A stretch of DNA of 64,000 nt from Halopenitus sp041821145 (GCF_041821145.1 NZ_JBGUBC010000001.1:124001-188000); one strand, 5' to 3'. Shown: positions 1 to 8,224, counted from the first letter of the stretch. The notes: generated by a model from the letters alone, not told the origin. Translations and numbers: made by a program.

Positions 1-1
1 C

Positions 2-238
2 TACGGGACGAGCTACTGGCTTGGAACCCGCCTGCTCGCGCCCGTCCCCGAGGAAGCGATCGACGCTGTGACGCCCGTTACAGGCTCGGAACTTCTGATC
101 CGGCTGTGGGTCGGAAATCTACTGTTGGCGACGATCTTCGCCATCGTCGCCTACGTCGTCGCGATCCGGCTCGTGGTCGAGTTCCGGCGGCGCGAGGCCG
201 ATCTGGAGGCGCTCCCGATCGATCTCGACGGCAAATAG
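2..238 (+). CDS. C-terminal part of a membrane protein (5' end outside window)
   Basis: An open frame enters from the left edge at base 2 and ends at TAG 236-238, giving 78 residues. It has one clear hydrophobic segment (from about GNLLLATIF to VVAIRLVVE) followed by a charged cytoplasmic-type tail (FRRREADLEAL). That is the end of an integral membrane protein, but too little is visible to name a family. The start and upstream partners lie outside the window. The stop is 63 bases before the aminotransferase start on the same strand, so co-transcription is possible. Confidence 0.6.
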   Translation, partial: YGTSYWLGTRLLAPVPEEAIDAVTPVTGSELLIRLWVGNLLLATIFAIVAYVVAIRLVVEFRRREADLEALPIDLDGK

Positions 239-301
239 CCAGATCGCGGATCGCCGCCGGGACACACAAAAGACAGGATTACCATCAAGCGACCAAACGA
301 G

Positions 302-1510
302 ATGACCCAGAACACACCCACCGAGATGAACCGACTCTCGGAACGCGTCGACGCCGTCGAACCGCAACAGATCCGTGTGATGTTCGATCTCGCCGAACAA
401 CAGGACGGCGATCTCGTCCACCTCGAACTCGGTGAGCCGGACTTCGAGACGCCTGAGCACATCGTCGAGGCCGCCTCCGAGGCCGCGCGAAACGGGCGAA
501 CGAAATACACGTCGAATGCCGGGATCCACGAGCTTCGATCCGCGATCGCGACGAAGCTCTCGTCGGAGGGCGGACGGGAGATCGACCCCGACAACGAGGT
601 TCTCGTCACAACCGGCGGCGTCGAGGCGCTCCATCTCTCCATCCATGCGGTCGCCGACCCGGGCGATGAGGTCGTCGTCCCCACGCCGGCCTGGCCGAAC
701 GTGATCGAGCAGGCGCGACTCGCCGGTGCCGTGCCCGTCGAGGTCCCGATGCCCGCAGAGAACGACTTTGAACCCGACACCGAGGCGATACTCGAGGCGA
801 TCGGCCCGGACACCGCGGCGGTCTCGCTGACCGCTCCATCGAACCCGACGGGGCGAGTGATCCCGGAGGCGGGGATCGAGCGGATCGTCGAGGCAGCCGC
901 CGAACACGGTGCCTACGTCCTCGCCGACGAGGTCTACCGGGAGTTGACGTACGAGGACATCCCGCCGCGGATCGAACGTATCACCGACCACGAGGAGTGG
1001 GTGTTGTCGATCAACTCCCTGTCGAAGACGTACGCGATGACCGGGTGGCGGGTCGGGTGGGTTACCGGCCCCGCGGACGTTATCGAGGTGATGACGACGA
1101 TCCACGAATATACCACCTCGTGTGTGAACACGCCCGCACAGTACGCGGGGATCGCGGCGCTCACGGGCCCCCACGAACCGATCGATCGGATGAAGGAGAC
1201 GTTTCAGTCACGCCGTGAATACGTTCTCGAACGACTCGCGGAGATCCCTGCCGTCTCCGCCGGCCGACCGGAGGGCGGGTTCTACGTGTTCATCGACGTG
1301 AGTGCCCTCGAGGGATCGAGCATGGCGATCGCGAAACGACTCCTTCGAGAATACGGGGTCGTGACGGCGCCGGGGACGGCCTTCGGAAAGGGTGGCGAGG
1401 GACACCTGCGGATAAGTTTCGCGAACGACATCGATCGGATCGAACTCGGACTCGATCGGTTCGAGTCGATGATCCGATCGGAACTCGAGGAACCGAGCAC
1501 GCCCGAATAG
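302..1510 (+). CDS. Pyridoxal-phosphate-dependent aminotransferase, class I/II
   Basis: This 402-residue protein has the length and motif order of the AspC/AlaT fold type I aminotransferases. The substrate-binding N-terminus includes LELGEPDF. Mid-protein TAPSNPTGR carries the Asn that binds PLP, and LADEVYREL carries the Asp/Tyr pair. The SLSKTYAMTGWRVGW motif (about residues 238-252) carries the Schiff-base lysine, and LRISF near the end supplies the carboxylate-binding Arg. It transfers an amino group from an amino acid to a 2-oxo acid in the cytoplasm; the exact donor (aspartate, alanine or aromatic) cannot be read from sequence. ATG 302 is chosen because an A-rich TATA-like run (265-272) lies about 33 bases upstream. 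Confidence 0.92.
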   Translation: MTQNTPTEMNRLSERVDAVEPQQIRVMFDLAEQQDGDLVHLELGEPDFETPEHIVEAASEAARNGRTKYTSNAGIHELRSAIATKLSSEGGREIDPDNEVLVTTGGVEALHLSIHAVADPGDEVVVPTPAWPNVIEQARLAGAVPVEVPMPAENDFEPDTEAILEAIGPDTAAVSLTAPSNPTGRVIPEAGIERIVEAAAEHGAYVLADEVYRELTYEDIPPRIERITDHEEWVLSINSLSKTYAMTGWRVGWVTGPADVIEVMTTIHEYTTSCVNTPAQYAGIAALTGPHEPIDRMKETFQSRREYVLERLAEIPAVSAGRPEGGFYVFIDVSALEGSSMAIAKRLLREYGVVTAPGTAFGKGGEGHLRISFANDIDRIELGLDRFESMIRSELEEPSTPE

Positions 1511-1964
1511 GACATACAGATAACATATTTCGAGATTCATCGAGAATCGTTCGCGATCCGGATCGTGAGAACGGTGCGGTGCAGTCGGAAGGTAGTCGGC
1601 CTGTGATCCTCCCTAACCCGGTCGCAGTTATCGACTCCACGCTCCCCGTGAACGGCGGGATTCTCGCATTGAGAACGGATAGCCGGCTTCTAAACGGCGG
1701 CGAAGCGACTCGGATAACCGATGGACGTCGGAATGGTGCCTCACGACTCGGACGTGTTCAAAGGGTGGTATCGAGGGGTAATTCCCTCAGTCGAGGGTCG
1801 CTGGTCGGTCACATAATGATTATGATCAGATTATAATATATGATAATCAGTAGAAGGGTTTTTTATGCGCCCCGCGCAAACATGCAGGACGAAATCAGTC
1901 AGAGGGGTGGTATTGGCCTGGGGGGCCAGTCAGATCGAACCCCTGTGAGTGATACCAAACGATC
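1511..1964. other. Long intergenic region upstream of pilin genes
   Basis: These 454 bases hold no convincing gene; short open frames here lack haloarchaeal codon bias and any recognisable family. The left part is GC-rich. The right part, from about 1810, becomes strikingly AT-rich and carries a 7-base inverted repeat (1817-1823 and 1843-1849) and a T-rich promoter element (1857-1865). A roughly 80-base leader would then precede the first pilin. Confidence 0.6.
1817..1849 (+). promoter_or_regulatory. AT-rich inverted repeat upstream of the pilin promoter
   Basis: TGATTAT at 1817-1823 and ATAATCA at 1843-1849 are perfect inverted copies separated by 19 A/T-rich bases. They sit just upstream of a TTTTTTATG element (1857-1865) that could be the pilin TATA box. 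The placement suggests an operator or activator site; no regulator is identified. Confidence 0.4.
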
Positions 1965-2408
1965 ATGAAACTCACAGACCTAAAGCAGCTGTTCACGGAC
2001 GATCGTGCAGTCTCTCCGGTTATCGGAGTAATACTGATGGTGGCAATCACCGTCATCTTGGCGGCGGTGATCGGGACCTTCGTACTCGGTCTCGGCGACG
2101 ACCTTCAGGATGACCAGCCGACGGCGAGCTTCGACTTTGAGTACGACAATAGCACCACTCCGGCTAACGTCACGATCACCCATACCGGTGGTGACACGAT
2201 CGATGGGACGAGCGACACGGTCACTGTGACAACGACCGGGGGGAACGATATTGACAATAGTGACTGGAGTGCTGAGATCTCTGCAGGCACATCCAAAGAA
2301 TTCACTCTGACATCGGGGAATTGGTCTGGTGAAACCGTTAATGTCAACTGGCAGTCCAGCACTGGAGACTCATCTGCAACGCTCGCAACGAGCACCGCAC
2401 CCGAATAA
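1965..2408 (+). CDS. Archaeal type IV pilin (PilA-like)
   Basis: A 147-residue secreted pilin subunit. After a short charged leader (MKLTDLKQLFTDDR) comes the class III prepilin signal with the conserved AVSPVIGVILMV start (residue 15 on). The hydrophobic helix (about 15-45) forms the pilus core after processing by the PibD/ArlK prepilin peptidase. The rest is a Thr/Asp/Gly-rich extracellular beta domain containing N-x-S/T sequons, consistent with haloarchaeal N-glycosylation. It likely serves adhesion or surface pili. The next gene, 12 bases downstream, is a paralogue, so the two are probably co-transcribed. Base composition is more AT-rich than the flanking chromosome. Confidence 0.9.
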   Translation: MKLTDLKQLFTDDRAVSPVIGVILMVAITVILAAVIGTFVLGLGDDLQDDQPTASFDFEYDNSTTPANVTITHTGGDTIDGTSDTVTVTTTGGNDIDNSDWSAEISAGTSKEFTLTSGNWSGETVNVNWQSSTGDSSATLATSTAPE

Positions 2409-2420
2409 TCGGTTGATATA

Positions 2421-2885
2421 ATGGATCTGAAACAACTGCTCACGAACGATGGCAAATCGGAGGAACGAGCAGTCTCGCCGGTGATCGGCGTTATACTGAT
2501 GGTTGCCATTACTGTGATCCTCGCTGCCGTGATCGGCACCTTCGTGCTTGGACTCGGCGACGATCTCCAAGATGATCAGCCGACGGCGAGCTTCAACTTC
2601 GATTTCAACGCAGGAAATACCGGAACGGTAGACATCACTCACACAGGTGGCGACACGATCGACGCCGATACTAATACGGTCACCGTGACCGAATCAAGCG
2701 GTACCGGGATTACGGGCCCAGATGGTTCGAGCAATGAGTGGCCAGCTGGCGATATCTCTGCTGGATCTTCGGAAACATTCGAGTACGATGGCGGTACGTG
2801 GTCAGGTGAAACCGTGAGCGTCAACTGGGAGTCTGAATCCGGAGACTCTTCAGCCACCCTCGCGAAAGATACCGCGCCTGAATAG
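2421..2885 (+). CDS. Archaeal type IV pilin (PilA-like), paralogue of the preceding gene
   Basis: A 154-residue pilin. The N-terminal signal (AVSPVIGVILMV from residue 17) and helix (to about residue 47, FVLGLGDDLQDDQPTASF) are nearly identical to the upstream pilin. The C-terminal domain is clearly related (THTGGD, SWSGETVSVNW-type strands) but diverged, with an insertion around GPDGSSNEWPAGD. The pattern of a conserved helix and a variable surface domain is typical of haloarchaeal pilin sets that share one assembly platform. No PilB/PilC ATPase or platform gene is visible nearby, so assembly machinery must be encoded elsewhere. A T6 run 24 bases after the stop is a likely terminator. Confidence 0.9.
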   Translation: MDLKQLLTNDGKSEERAVSPVIGVILMVAITVILAAVIGTFVLGLGDDLQDDQPTASFNFDFNAGNTGTVDITHTGGDTIDADTNTVTVTESSGTGITGPDGSSNEWPAGDISAGSSETFEYDGGTWSGETVSVNWESESGDSSATLAKDTAPE

Positions 2886-2908
2886 TCGAACACCCACCGA
2901 GTTTCCCA

Positions 2909-2914
2909 TTTTTT
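2909..2914 (+). terminator. Oligo-T terminator after the pilin pair
   Basis: A run of six T lies 24 bases past the second pilin stop codon. Archaeal intrinsic termination is driven by such oligo-U tracts. Next features downstream are on the opposite strand. Confidence 0.5.
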
Positions 2915-3150
2915 ACCGATTGCGAGCGACAGCTTCGTGCTACCGTCTCGATCGAGTGAGGGTCAATCAGACACTTCCGATGGGCCGGTAGCACATCGAC
3001 GATTCTTACCGAGAAATCGACAGACGAAGCCCACGATCGAAGACGCGTTTTGATCCGATCTCCAGGTTCGAGACTGTCCCCTCGATCGGGTCAGCGACTC
3101 CGCCGCCCGGTTCGCGGTCTTTCAGTCCCGAGGGTGGCGGTGAAAAGCGT

Positions 3151-3426
3151 TCACGAGGTCGCGTAGATTTCGATCGACTCCGGCGTGATTACGGCATAAT
3201 GATCCCAGACGGGGAAGGACAGCCGAAGATGACGATCGGTGTTCCAGTCGAATCCATCGATCGCGTCGACGTTGATCTGGTCATAAAGCGTGTTCTCCTT
3301 CCCGTGGATGTCGACACTTCCGATGGAGAAAGCCTCTATGAGTGCCGTACTCACCTGCTCGGCGTCGTCGAGCGAGTAGGTGACGAGTGGCGATTCTTCG
3401 TTGCTCACCTGACATGATGAGCTCAT
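3151..3426 (-). CDS. HalOD1 (halobacterial output domain 1) protein
   Basis: A 91-residue single-domain protein. The pattern VSTALIEAF ... LYDQINVDAIDGF ... LRLSFPVWDHYAVIT resembles the HalOD1 family: a helix, the LYD-x-INVDAI motif, then a short beta hairpin. HalOD1 occurs alone or as the output domain of haloarchaeal response regulators, and its molecular role is unknown. It is on the minus strand, and its ATG overlaps the AT-rich spacer that separates it from the NTF2-like gene. It lies in the AT-richer stretch between the pilins and tRNA-Ala, probably acquired or strain-variable DNA. Confidence 0.75.
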   Translation of the reverse strand: MSSSCQVSNEESPLVTYSLDDAEQVSTALIEAFSIGSVDIHGKENTLYDQINVDAIDGFDWNTDRHLRLSFPVWDHYAVITPESIEIYATS

Positions 3427-3599
3427 ACGTAGCCTAGAGTACTCGATTTTATAAAGATATAGTATTGCAGCAGCATGTGATCATAGCTCAAGGAGAGAAT
3501 GGATCGACTAGTATAATCAAAGTGTATATTTCACAGTCAGCACTCCGGATACACAACAAAGAGGGGATGGCAGGTCCCGCGATGATCTGCTATATTCGA

Positions 3600-3950
3600 T
3601 CAATCGCGGGGTTCGATTTTGCCGGCAAAACTCTGGAAGTCGATCGTCTCCTCGGGAATGTAAAACGTATCAGTACAGAATTCGTAGACGTTGTCCGGCG
3701 TTTCGCCGTGCCACAGGAGATAGGCGAACTCATCTTCGACGATGGTGTCGTCGACTTCAATGGTTGTTTCCTCTTGGGAGAATTCGTCGAATAGATCCGC
3801 GAACAGTCCCTCGATCTCGTCGAGACCGCGGAAGACTCCCAAGTTCGTGACGACGACCGAGTCGTCAGTGTAGTCGATCATGACCTCTTCGAGTTCCTGA
3901 TTGGCAAACGCGTCCAGATGATGGTCAAGCACGGTATCGGTGTTGCTCAT
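3600..3950 (-). CDS. NTF2-like / SnoaL-like domain protein
   Basis: A 116-residue acidic protein with the outline of the nuclear transport factor 2 fold: an N-terminal helix (VLDHHLDAFANQELEEVM), a strand pair with DYTDDSVVVTNLGVFRGLDEIEGLF, a middle helix, then curved sheet strands (FAYLLWHGETPDNVYEFCTDTFYI). Family members are small ketosteroid-isomerase-like proteins or stand-alone ligand-binding domains; catalytic residues cannot be assigned. It lies between the HalOD1 gene and tRNA-Ala on the minus strand, in AT-richer DNA. Confidence 0.7.
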   Translation of the reverse strand: MSNTDTVLDHHLDAFANQELEEVMIDYTDDSVVVTNLGVFRGLDEIEGLFADLFDEFSQEETTIEVDDTIVEDEFAYLLWHGETPDNVYEFCTDTFYIPEETIDFQSFAGKIEPRD

Positions 3951-4178
3951 GGGTCACTCCAAGAGAAGCCTACAACGAGTAGTCATATAGTTGTTCACAC
4001 CCAGATTGTACCGTTCGACTTGCCCGGTATTCGGCGTCGCAAGGCCCACTTCTCTTTCTCACTCTCTAATAGAAGAACTACTGAACTCAAAACTAGGCGT
4101 TCTCGTCGGCGGTGATTTCCGCAGAGACGCGTCATGAAAAGGACCCCAAGCAGTCGTTCCGTCCGGGATGTCTCAGGA

Positions 4179-4191
4179 TGGACTCGCGGGG
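4179..4191. repeat. 13-base copy of the tRNA-Ala 3' end (possible att remnant)
   Basis: TGGACTCGCGGGG at 4179-4191 is identical to 4242-4254, which encodes the acceptor strand, discriminator base and part of the T stem of tRNA-Ala. The copy lies on the 3' side of the tRNA in the same orientation. Tyrosine integrases leave such repeats when an element recombines into a tRNA 3' end. No integrase is seen. Confidence 0.5.
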
Positions 4192-4241
4192 GTCTCGTGA
4201 GCATGGTGAACGGGACCACGCGAGGGAACGAACGAAGTGAG

Positions 4242-4313
4242 TGGACTCGCGGGGATTTGAACCCCGGGCCTCTTCCTTGCGAAGGAAGCGATCTGCCACT
4301 GATCTACGAGCCC
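4242..4313 (-). tRNA. tRNA-Ala (anticodon CGC)
   Basis: The minus strand folds into a complete 72-nucleotide cloverleaf. The 7-bp acceptor is GGGCTCG/CGAGTCC with discriminator A; the D arm is GATC/GATC; the anticodon stem is CTTCC/GGAAG with loop TTCGCAA, giving anticodon CGC; the T arm is CGGGG TTCAAAT CCCCG. CCA is not encoded. There is no intron. It lies 153 bases downstream of rpsJ on the same strand, as part of the translation cluster. alaS, encoding its cognate synthetase, is at 33.8-36.6 kb. Confidence 0.97.
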
Positions 4314-4466
4314 GCCTACGTATCGTGTGAATCGACCGGCGTATTTGTACCTTACCTTTCGTCAGGTCGTGTGTGACCGAGACTCGCGCGTGACGCCGTC
4401 GCTTGCCGGTGCGGATCAAAAAGTGGAGAAAACTGCGAAGAGTCTGGCGCGAATGCGCCCTAGCGC

Positions 4467-4775
4467 TTAGTCCTCGAGTACGATCTCGATGCTGACGTCG
4501 TTCGGAACCTGAATGCGCATGAGCTGGCGAAGCGCCCGCTCGTCCGCGTCGATGTCGATCAGACGCTTGTGAACGCGCATTTCCCAGTGTTCCCACGTCG
4601 CCGTTCCTTCGCCGTCGGGCGACTTTCGGGAGGGAATTTCCAGCGTCTTCGTCGGCAGCGGGATCGGACCCGACAGGGAGACTCCCGTCGAGTCAGCGAT
4701 CTCGCGGACGTCGTCACAGATGTCGTCAAGGTCCTCGGGACGGGTCCCGGCGAGACGGACGCGTGCCTGTTGCAT
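4467..4775 (-). CDS. rpsJ: 30S ribosomal protein S10
   Basis: A 102-residue protein of normal archaeal uS10 length. The N-terminus is QQARVRLAGTRPEDLDDIC. The loop that binds 16S rRNA in the head of the small subunit is GPIPLPTKT followed by RKSPDGEG. The C-terminal strand is MRIQVPNDVSIEIVLED. It starts three bases after the tuf stop codon, so the two genes are translationally coupled, the classic archaeal tuf-rpsJ arrangement. Confidence 0.97.
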   Translation of the reverse strand: MQQARVRLAGTRPEDLDDICDDVREIADSTGVSLSGPIPLPTKTLEIPSRKSPDGEGTATWEHWEMRVHKRLIDIDADERALRQLMRIQVPNDVSIEIVLED

Positions 4776-4778
4776 CGA

Positions 4779-6044
4779 TTATCGCTCGTTGACGCTGAGC
4801 ACCTTGCCGGCAGCGATGGTCTGACCCATGTCGCGGATCGCGAAGCTGCCGAGTTCCGGGATCTCGCCGGATGGCTCGATGCTGAGGGGCTTTTGCGGAC
4901 GAACGGTAACGACTGCGGCATCGCCGGACTTGATGAAGTCCGGGTTCTCCTCGGCGATCTCACCGGTGGACGGGTCGATCTTCTGGTCGATCGACTCGAT
5001 CGTACACGCGACCTGTGCCGTGTGGGCGTGGAAGACCGGCGTGTAGCCAGCGGTGATGACGCTCGGGTGCTGCATGACGACGACCTGCGCCTGGAAGGTC
5101 TCTGCGACCGTCGGCGGGTCGTCGGCCGGACCACAGACGTCGCCGCGACGGATGTCGTCCTTGCCGATGCCGCGGACGTTGAATCCGACGTTGTCGCCGG
5201 GTTCGGCCTTCGGCACTTCCTCGTGGTGCATCTCGATCGTCTTCACTTCGCCGCCGACGTCCGACGGCTGGAAGGAGACGTTGTCGCCGGTGTTCATGAC
5301 ACCGGTCTCGAGACGTCCGACCGGGACGGTCCCGATGCCGGAGATCGTGTAGACGTCCTGGATCGGGAGCCGAAGCGGCGCGTCCGTCGGCGGTTCGGAA
5401 GCCGGCAGGTCGTTGAGGGCCGCGAGGAGGATCTGGCCATCGTACCAGGGAGTGTTCTCGGACTCCTCGGCGATGTTGTCGCCCTCGAAGGCGGAGATGG
5501 GGACGAACGTCGTGTCGTCCGTATCGAAGCGGACCTGGTTGAGGAGCTCTTTGACCTCCTCGACGACGTCGTTGTAGGAGGATTCCTCGTAATCGACGAG
5601 GTCCATCTTGTTGATGCCGATGATGAGCTCGTTGATCCCCAGCGTGCGGGCGAGGAAGACGTGCTCTCGTGTCTGGGGCGCGACGCCGTCGTCAGCCGCG
5701 ACGACGAGGACGGCGTTGTCGGCCTGAGAGGCGCCCGTGATCATGTTCTTCACGAAGTCACGGTGGCCCGGACAGTCGACGATAGTGAAGTAGTACTCGT
5801 CGGTGTCGAACTCCTGGTGGGCGATGTCGATCGTGACGCCACGCTCGCGCTCCTCGGCGAGGTTGTCCATCACGTAGGCGAACTCGAAGCCGCCTTTGCC
5901 CTTCTCTTCGGCTTCCTCGCGGTGCTGCTCGATAACGTGCTCGGGGACGCTCCCCGTTTCATAGAGGAGTCGGCCCACGAGCGTGCTCTTGCCGTGGTCG
6001 ACGTGGCCGATAATGGCCAGATTCTGGTGCGGTTTGTCACTCAT
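4779..6044 (-). CDS. tuf: Translation elongation factor EF-1 alpha (aEF-Tu)
   Basis: A 421-residue GTPase that delivers aminoacyl-tRNA to the ribosomal A site. G1 is GHVDHGKST (about residues 13-21), the switch I region ends with GVTIDIAH, G3 is DCPGH and G4 is NKMD, followed by beta-barrel domains II and III ending in VLSVNER. Length and motifs are those of archaeal EF-1 alpha. The start ATG 6044 is directly followed by the SDKPHQNLAIIGHVDHGK leader usual in haloarchaea. A TATA-like TTTTAG (about 6096-6103 on this strand) would give a short leader. rpsJ follows immediately. Confidence 0.98.
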   Translation of the reverse strand: MSDKPHQNLAIIGHVDHGKSTLVGRLLYETGSVPEHVIEQHREEAEEKGKGGFEFAYVMDNLAEERERGVTIDIAHQEFDTDEYYFTIVDCPGHRDFVKNMITGASQADNAVLVVAADDGVAPQTREHVFLARTLGINELIIGINKMDLVDYEESSYNDVVEEVKELLNQVRFDTDDTTFVPISAFEGDNIAEESENTPWYDGQILLAALNDLPASEPPTDAPLRLPIQDVYTISGIGTVPVGRLETGVMNTGDNVSFQPSDVGGEVKTIEMHHEEVPKAEPGDNVGFNVRGIGKDDIRRGDVCGPADDPPTVAETFQAQVVVMQHPSVITAGYTPVFHAHTAQVACTIESIDQKIDPSTGEIAEENPDFIKSGDAAVVTVRPQKPLSIEPSGEIPELGSFAIRDMGQTIAAGKVLSVNER

Positions 6045-6446
6045 GGGTAATCACGCGCTAAGGCGCTCTGTGAGGATGTTTTCGGGTGATTCCACTAAAA
6101 CGGTTTCGATACGGAGTACAGCCCATCCGGATGCCGTCCGGCGGTTTGTGCAGGATTGGCACGTGAGTCGAGATAACACGACCCCGACCACAAGCGGAAT
6201 CTGATTCGATCGGACATGCTGGGAGCAGTCGTTCGGACGGAGGAGCGGTTGTAGGAGGGGAATCGGTTGTAGGAGGAGGACATTCATTGCACGCGACGAG
6301 CGCGAACAAAACGACGGAGGGAGGAGGGGTGGGAAACGAAACCCGAAAACGGGAGACGAGGATCGAGACCGCGAGTCCGACCGATCGTCTGCCGGCGATC
6401 GACCGCGGGCGCGATTAGTCGAGGGGACGATCAGCTGAGGAGGCGA
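6045..6446. other. Intergenic region between hom and tuf
   Basis: About 400 bases without a convincing gene. The part nearest tuf holds its promoter. A 13-base direct repeat (CGGTTGTAGGAGG at 6246-6258 and 6264-6276, period 18) is present and might be a protein-binding site or simple duplication. Short minus-strand open frames across this area lack any family resemblance and are treated as chance. Confidence 0.6.
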
Positions 6447-7442
6447 TCACCCGAGGCGGCCGACATCGCCGAGGACCGCGCTTGCGGTTTCGGGGCCGCC
6501 GGCGCCGCGCCCGGAGAGGTTCAGACGATCGGCGTGGGTCGTCTCCAGTTGGACGATGTTCTGCGTGCCGGGCACCGCAAGCGTCGCGCCCTCGGGGACG
6601 AGTCGAGGGCCGACCCGAACCCGATCGCGGTTGGCCTCGCCGATAAGCCGGATGGTACGGCCGTCGTCGGCCGAAAGCTCCAGGGCGTTGCCGGGAATGT
6701 CCCGAATGCCGGAGACCGTTGCGTCCGCGAGAGTGAACTCGCGGGCGTCCGCAGGATCGTCGGCGGACCCGAACGAGAGGACGTTCGCGAGGATGACGCA
6801 TTTGAGCGCCGCGTCGGTCCCCTCGACGTCGAAGGAGGGATCGGCCTCCGCGACGCCCATGTCCTGAGCCTCCGCGAGAACGTGATCGTATCCGAGCCCT
6901 TCGGCGGCCATTCGCGTGAGGATGAAATTCGCCGTCCCGTTCAACACGCCGCGAACGGCGGTGACGTGGGCTGGACCGACGTCCTCGATCGTCGAGATCG
7001 CCGGGATCGCGCCGCCAACGGTTGCCTCGAACCGAACCGAGCCGTCCGACTCCCGCGAGAGTGCGTGGAGATCGCGGAAACGTTCCGCGACCGGACCCTT
7101 GTTGGCGAGGACGGCGTCTCGATCACGTTCGAGCGCAGTCCGAACGTGGGAAAAGCCCGGTTCGGCGTCACCGAGTGTGGTCGGCGTCGCCTCGATGAGC
7201 ACGTCGTAGTCGGCCGCGAGCGCGTCCGCGGGATCGGCGGAGCCGACGACGCCCGACTCGTCCTTCTCGGCAAGCGCGTCGGCAACCGCGAGGCCGTCCT
7301 CGTCGATCGCCGCGCCTTGCGAGTCGGCCAGCGCGACGATCTCGTGACCGTATTCGTCGGCCAGTTCTGCGACCGACCGGCCGACTGCGCCGACACCGAG
7401 CACCGCAAGGCGGCTGCCGGTGGCAGGAGCGGTCGTTGCCAT
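6447..7442 (-). CDS. hom: Homoserine dehydrogenase
   Basis: A 331-residue NAD(P)-dependent enzyme reducing aspartate semialdehyde to homoserine, on the route to threonine and methionine. The Rossmann motif LGVGAVGRSVAEL lies near residue 17. The substrate region has NKGPVA and FEATVGGAIP, and the GTANFILTRM signature follows. The catalytic helices carry EAQDMGVAEADPSFDVEG and the D-A-A-L-K motif. There is no fused regulatory ACT domain. Instead a separate ACT-domain gene sits directly upstream and its stop codon overlaps this start, implying that the ACT protein senses an amino acid for this enzyme. Threonine synthase is also in the window (61.9-63.1 kb). Confidence 0.95.
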   Translation of the reverse strand: MATTAPATGSRLAVLGVGAVGRSVAELADEYGHEIVALADSQGAAIDEDGLAVADALAEKDESGVVGSADPADALAADYDVLIEATPTTLGDAEPGFSHVRTALERDRDAVLANKGPVAERFRDLHALSRESDGSVRFEATVGGAIPAISTIEDVGPAHVTAVRGVLNGTANFILTRMAAEGLGYDHVLAEAQDMGVAEADPSFDVEGTDAALKCVILANVLSFGSADDPADAREFTLADATVSGIRDIPGNALELSADDGRTIRLIGEANRDRVRVGPRLVPEGATLAVPGTQNIVQLETTHADRLNLSGRGAGGPETASAVLGDVGRLG

Positions 7443-8224
7443 TACCGGTCACCTCCCGCAAGCGGCTCGATGACGTCGATCCCCTTCTCGGAGGCGATCG
7501 ACCGGACCGCCTCAAGGGCGGTAACCGTCTCATTGGCACGGGCGGCAAGCCGAAGCCGGGCGCTGGAGACGCCGGCACCGGATCCCTTCGGGGCCGAAAG
7601 CGACACGTCGACGACCGACGCGGAGGCACACTCCTCGATCCGTGAGAGCGTATCCGAGAGGTCGGTGTCGATGAGGTGGCCCACGAGCAACAGCGTGATC
7701 TCCTCGGCGTAGCGCTCCGTGCCCGCCTGCATCACGTTGATACCCTCCTCGCGGAGCGCTTCGACGATCGTCTCGAACTGATCGTCAGTCGCCTCGAAAT
7801 CCACCTCGACCGGGATGTGACCCCGCGGAGTCTTATTCCCGCGTTCGTGGTAGATGGACAGGAGATTGCCGCCATTGTTCGCGATCGGCTGGAGGGCTGC
7901 GAGCAGTTCGCCCGGCTCGTCGATGAGCTCCAGACGAACGGTGTGGGTCGAGGAGGCCGCCGCGTGGCCGCCGTCGGTTTCGATCGGTCTCTCCATGTCC
8001 GTCGCGAGTTCCGTCCTCGGTCCCGTCTCCACGTCGCCGTTCGTGACCGTCTCCGTGTCGGCGTCGACCTCGGGGTCCCGGCGGTCGCCTGGTGCGCTCA
8101 CGCGCTCACCCCCAGGCGTTCGGTCCGAGCCGCGAGGGGGCACGACGTTGTCGGCCCGGAGCGGCTCGGCTGTGGCTCCGTGTCGACGCGTCGGTCGGGG
8201 GGCGTGCCCGTCTGCATACACCAC
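7442..8224 (-). CDS. ACT-domain amino-acid-binding protein (hom regulator)
   Basis: The conserved part is about 170 residues long. A first ACT domain begins at VRLELIDEPGELLAALQPIA and a second region contains VVDVSLSAPKGS. Such proteins precede hom in haloarchaea and probably give feedback control. The start is uncertain. GTG 8224 gives 260 residues with a low-complexity, disordered-looking 76-residue extension, and a TATA box (8241-8250) is placed for a leaderless start there. ATG 7996 (MERPIETDG) begins the conserved part. The gene overlaps hom by one base, indicating translational coupling. Confidence 0.82.
   Translation of the reverse strand: MVYADGHAPRPTRRHGATAEPLRADNVVPPRGSDRTPGGERVSAPGDRRDPEVDADTETVTNGDVETGPRTELATDMERPIETDGGHAAASSTHTVRLELIDEPGELLAALQPIANNGGNLLSIYHERGNKTPRGHIPVEVDFEATDDQFETIVEALREEGINVMQAGTERYAEEITLLLVGHLIDTDLSDTLSRIEECASASVVDVSLSAPKGSGAGVSSARLRLAARANETVTALEAVRSIASEKGIDVIEPLAGGDR

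Noticed and set aside
1579..1836. 85-codon plus-strand open frame before the pilins
   Set aside because: Basic, Arg/Gly-rich product unlike haloarchaeal proteins and it runs into the AT-rich regulatory region.
2886..3150. Spacer between the second pilin and the HalOD1 gene
   Set aside because: Checked for genes or RNA; only the terminator T-run was supported.
4569..6050. 493-codon open frame on the plus strand
   Set aside because: Antisense shadow of tuf; low-complexity Val/Asp/Arg composition.
6051..6309. Small minus-strand open frames upstream of tuf
   Set aside because: Leu/Pro/Arg/Ser-rich, overlapping each other in several frames, created partly by the 18-base direct repeat; they cover the tuf promoter.
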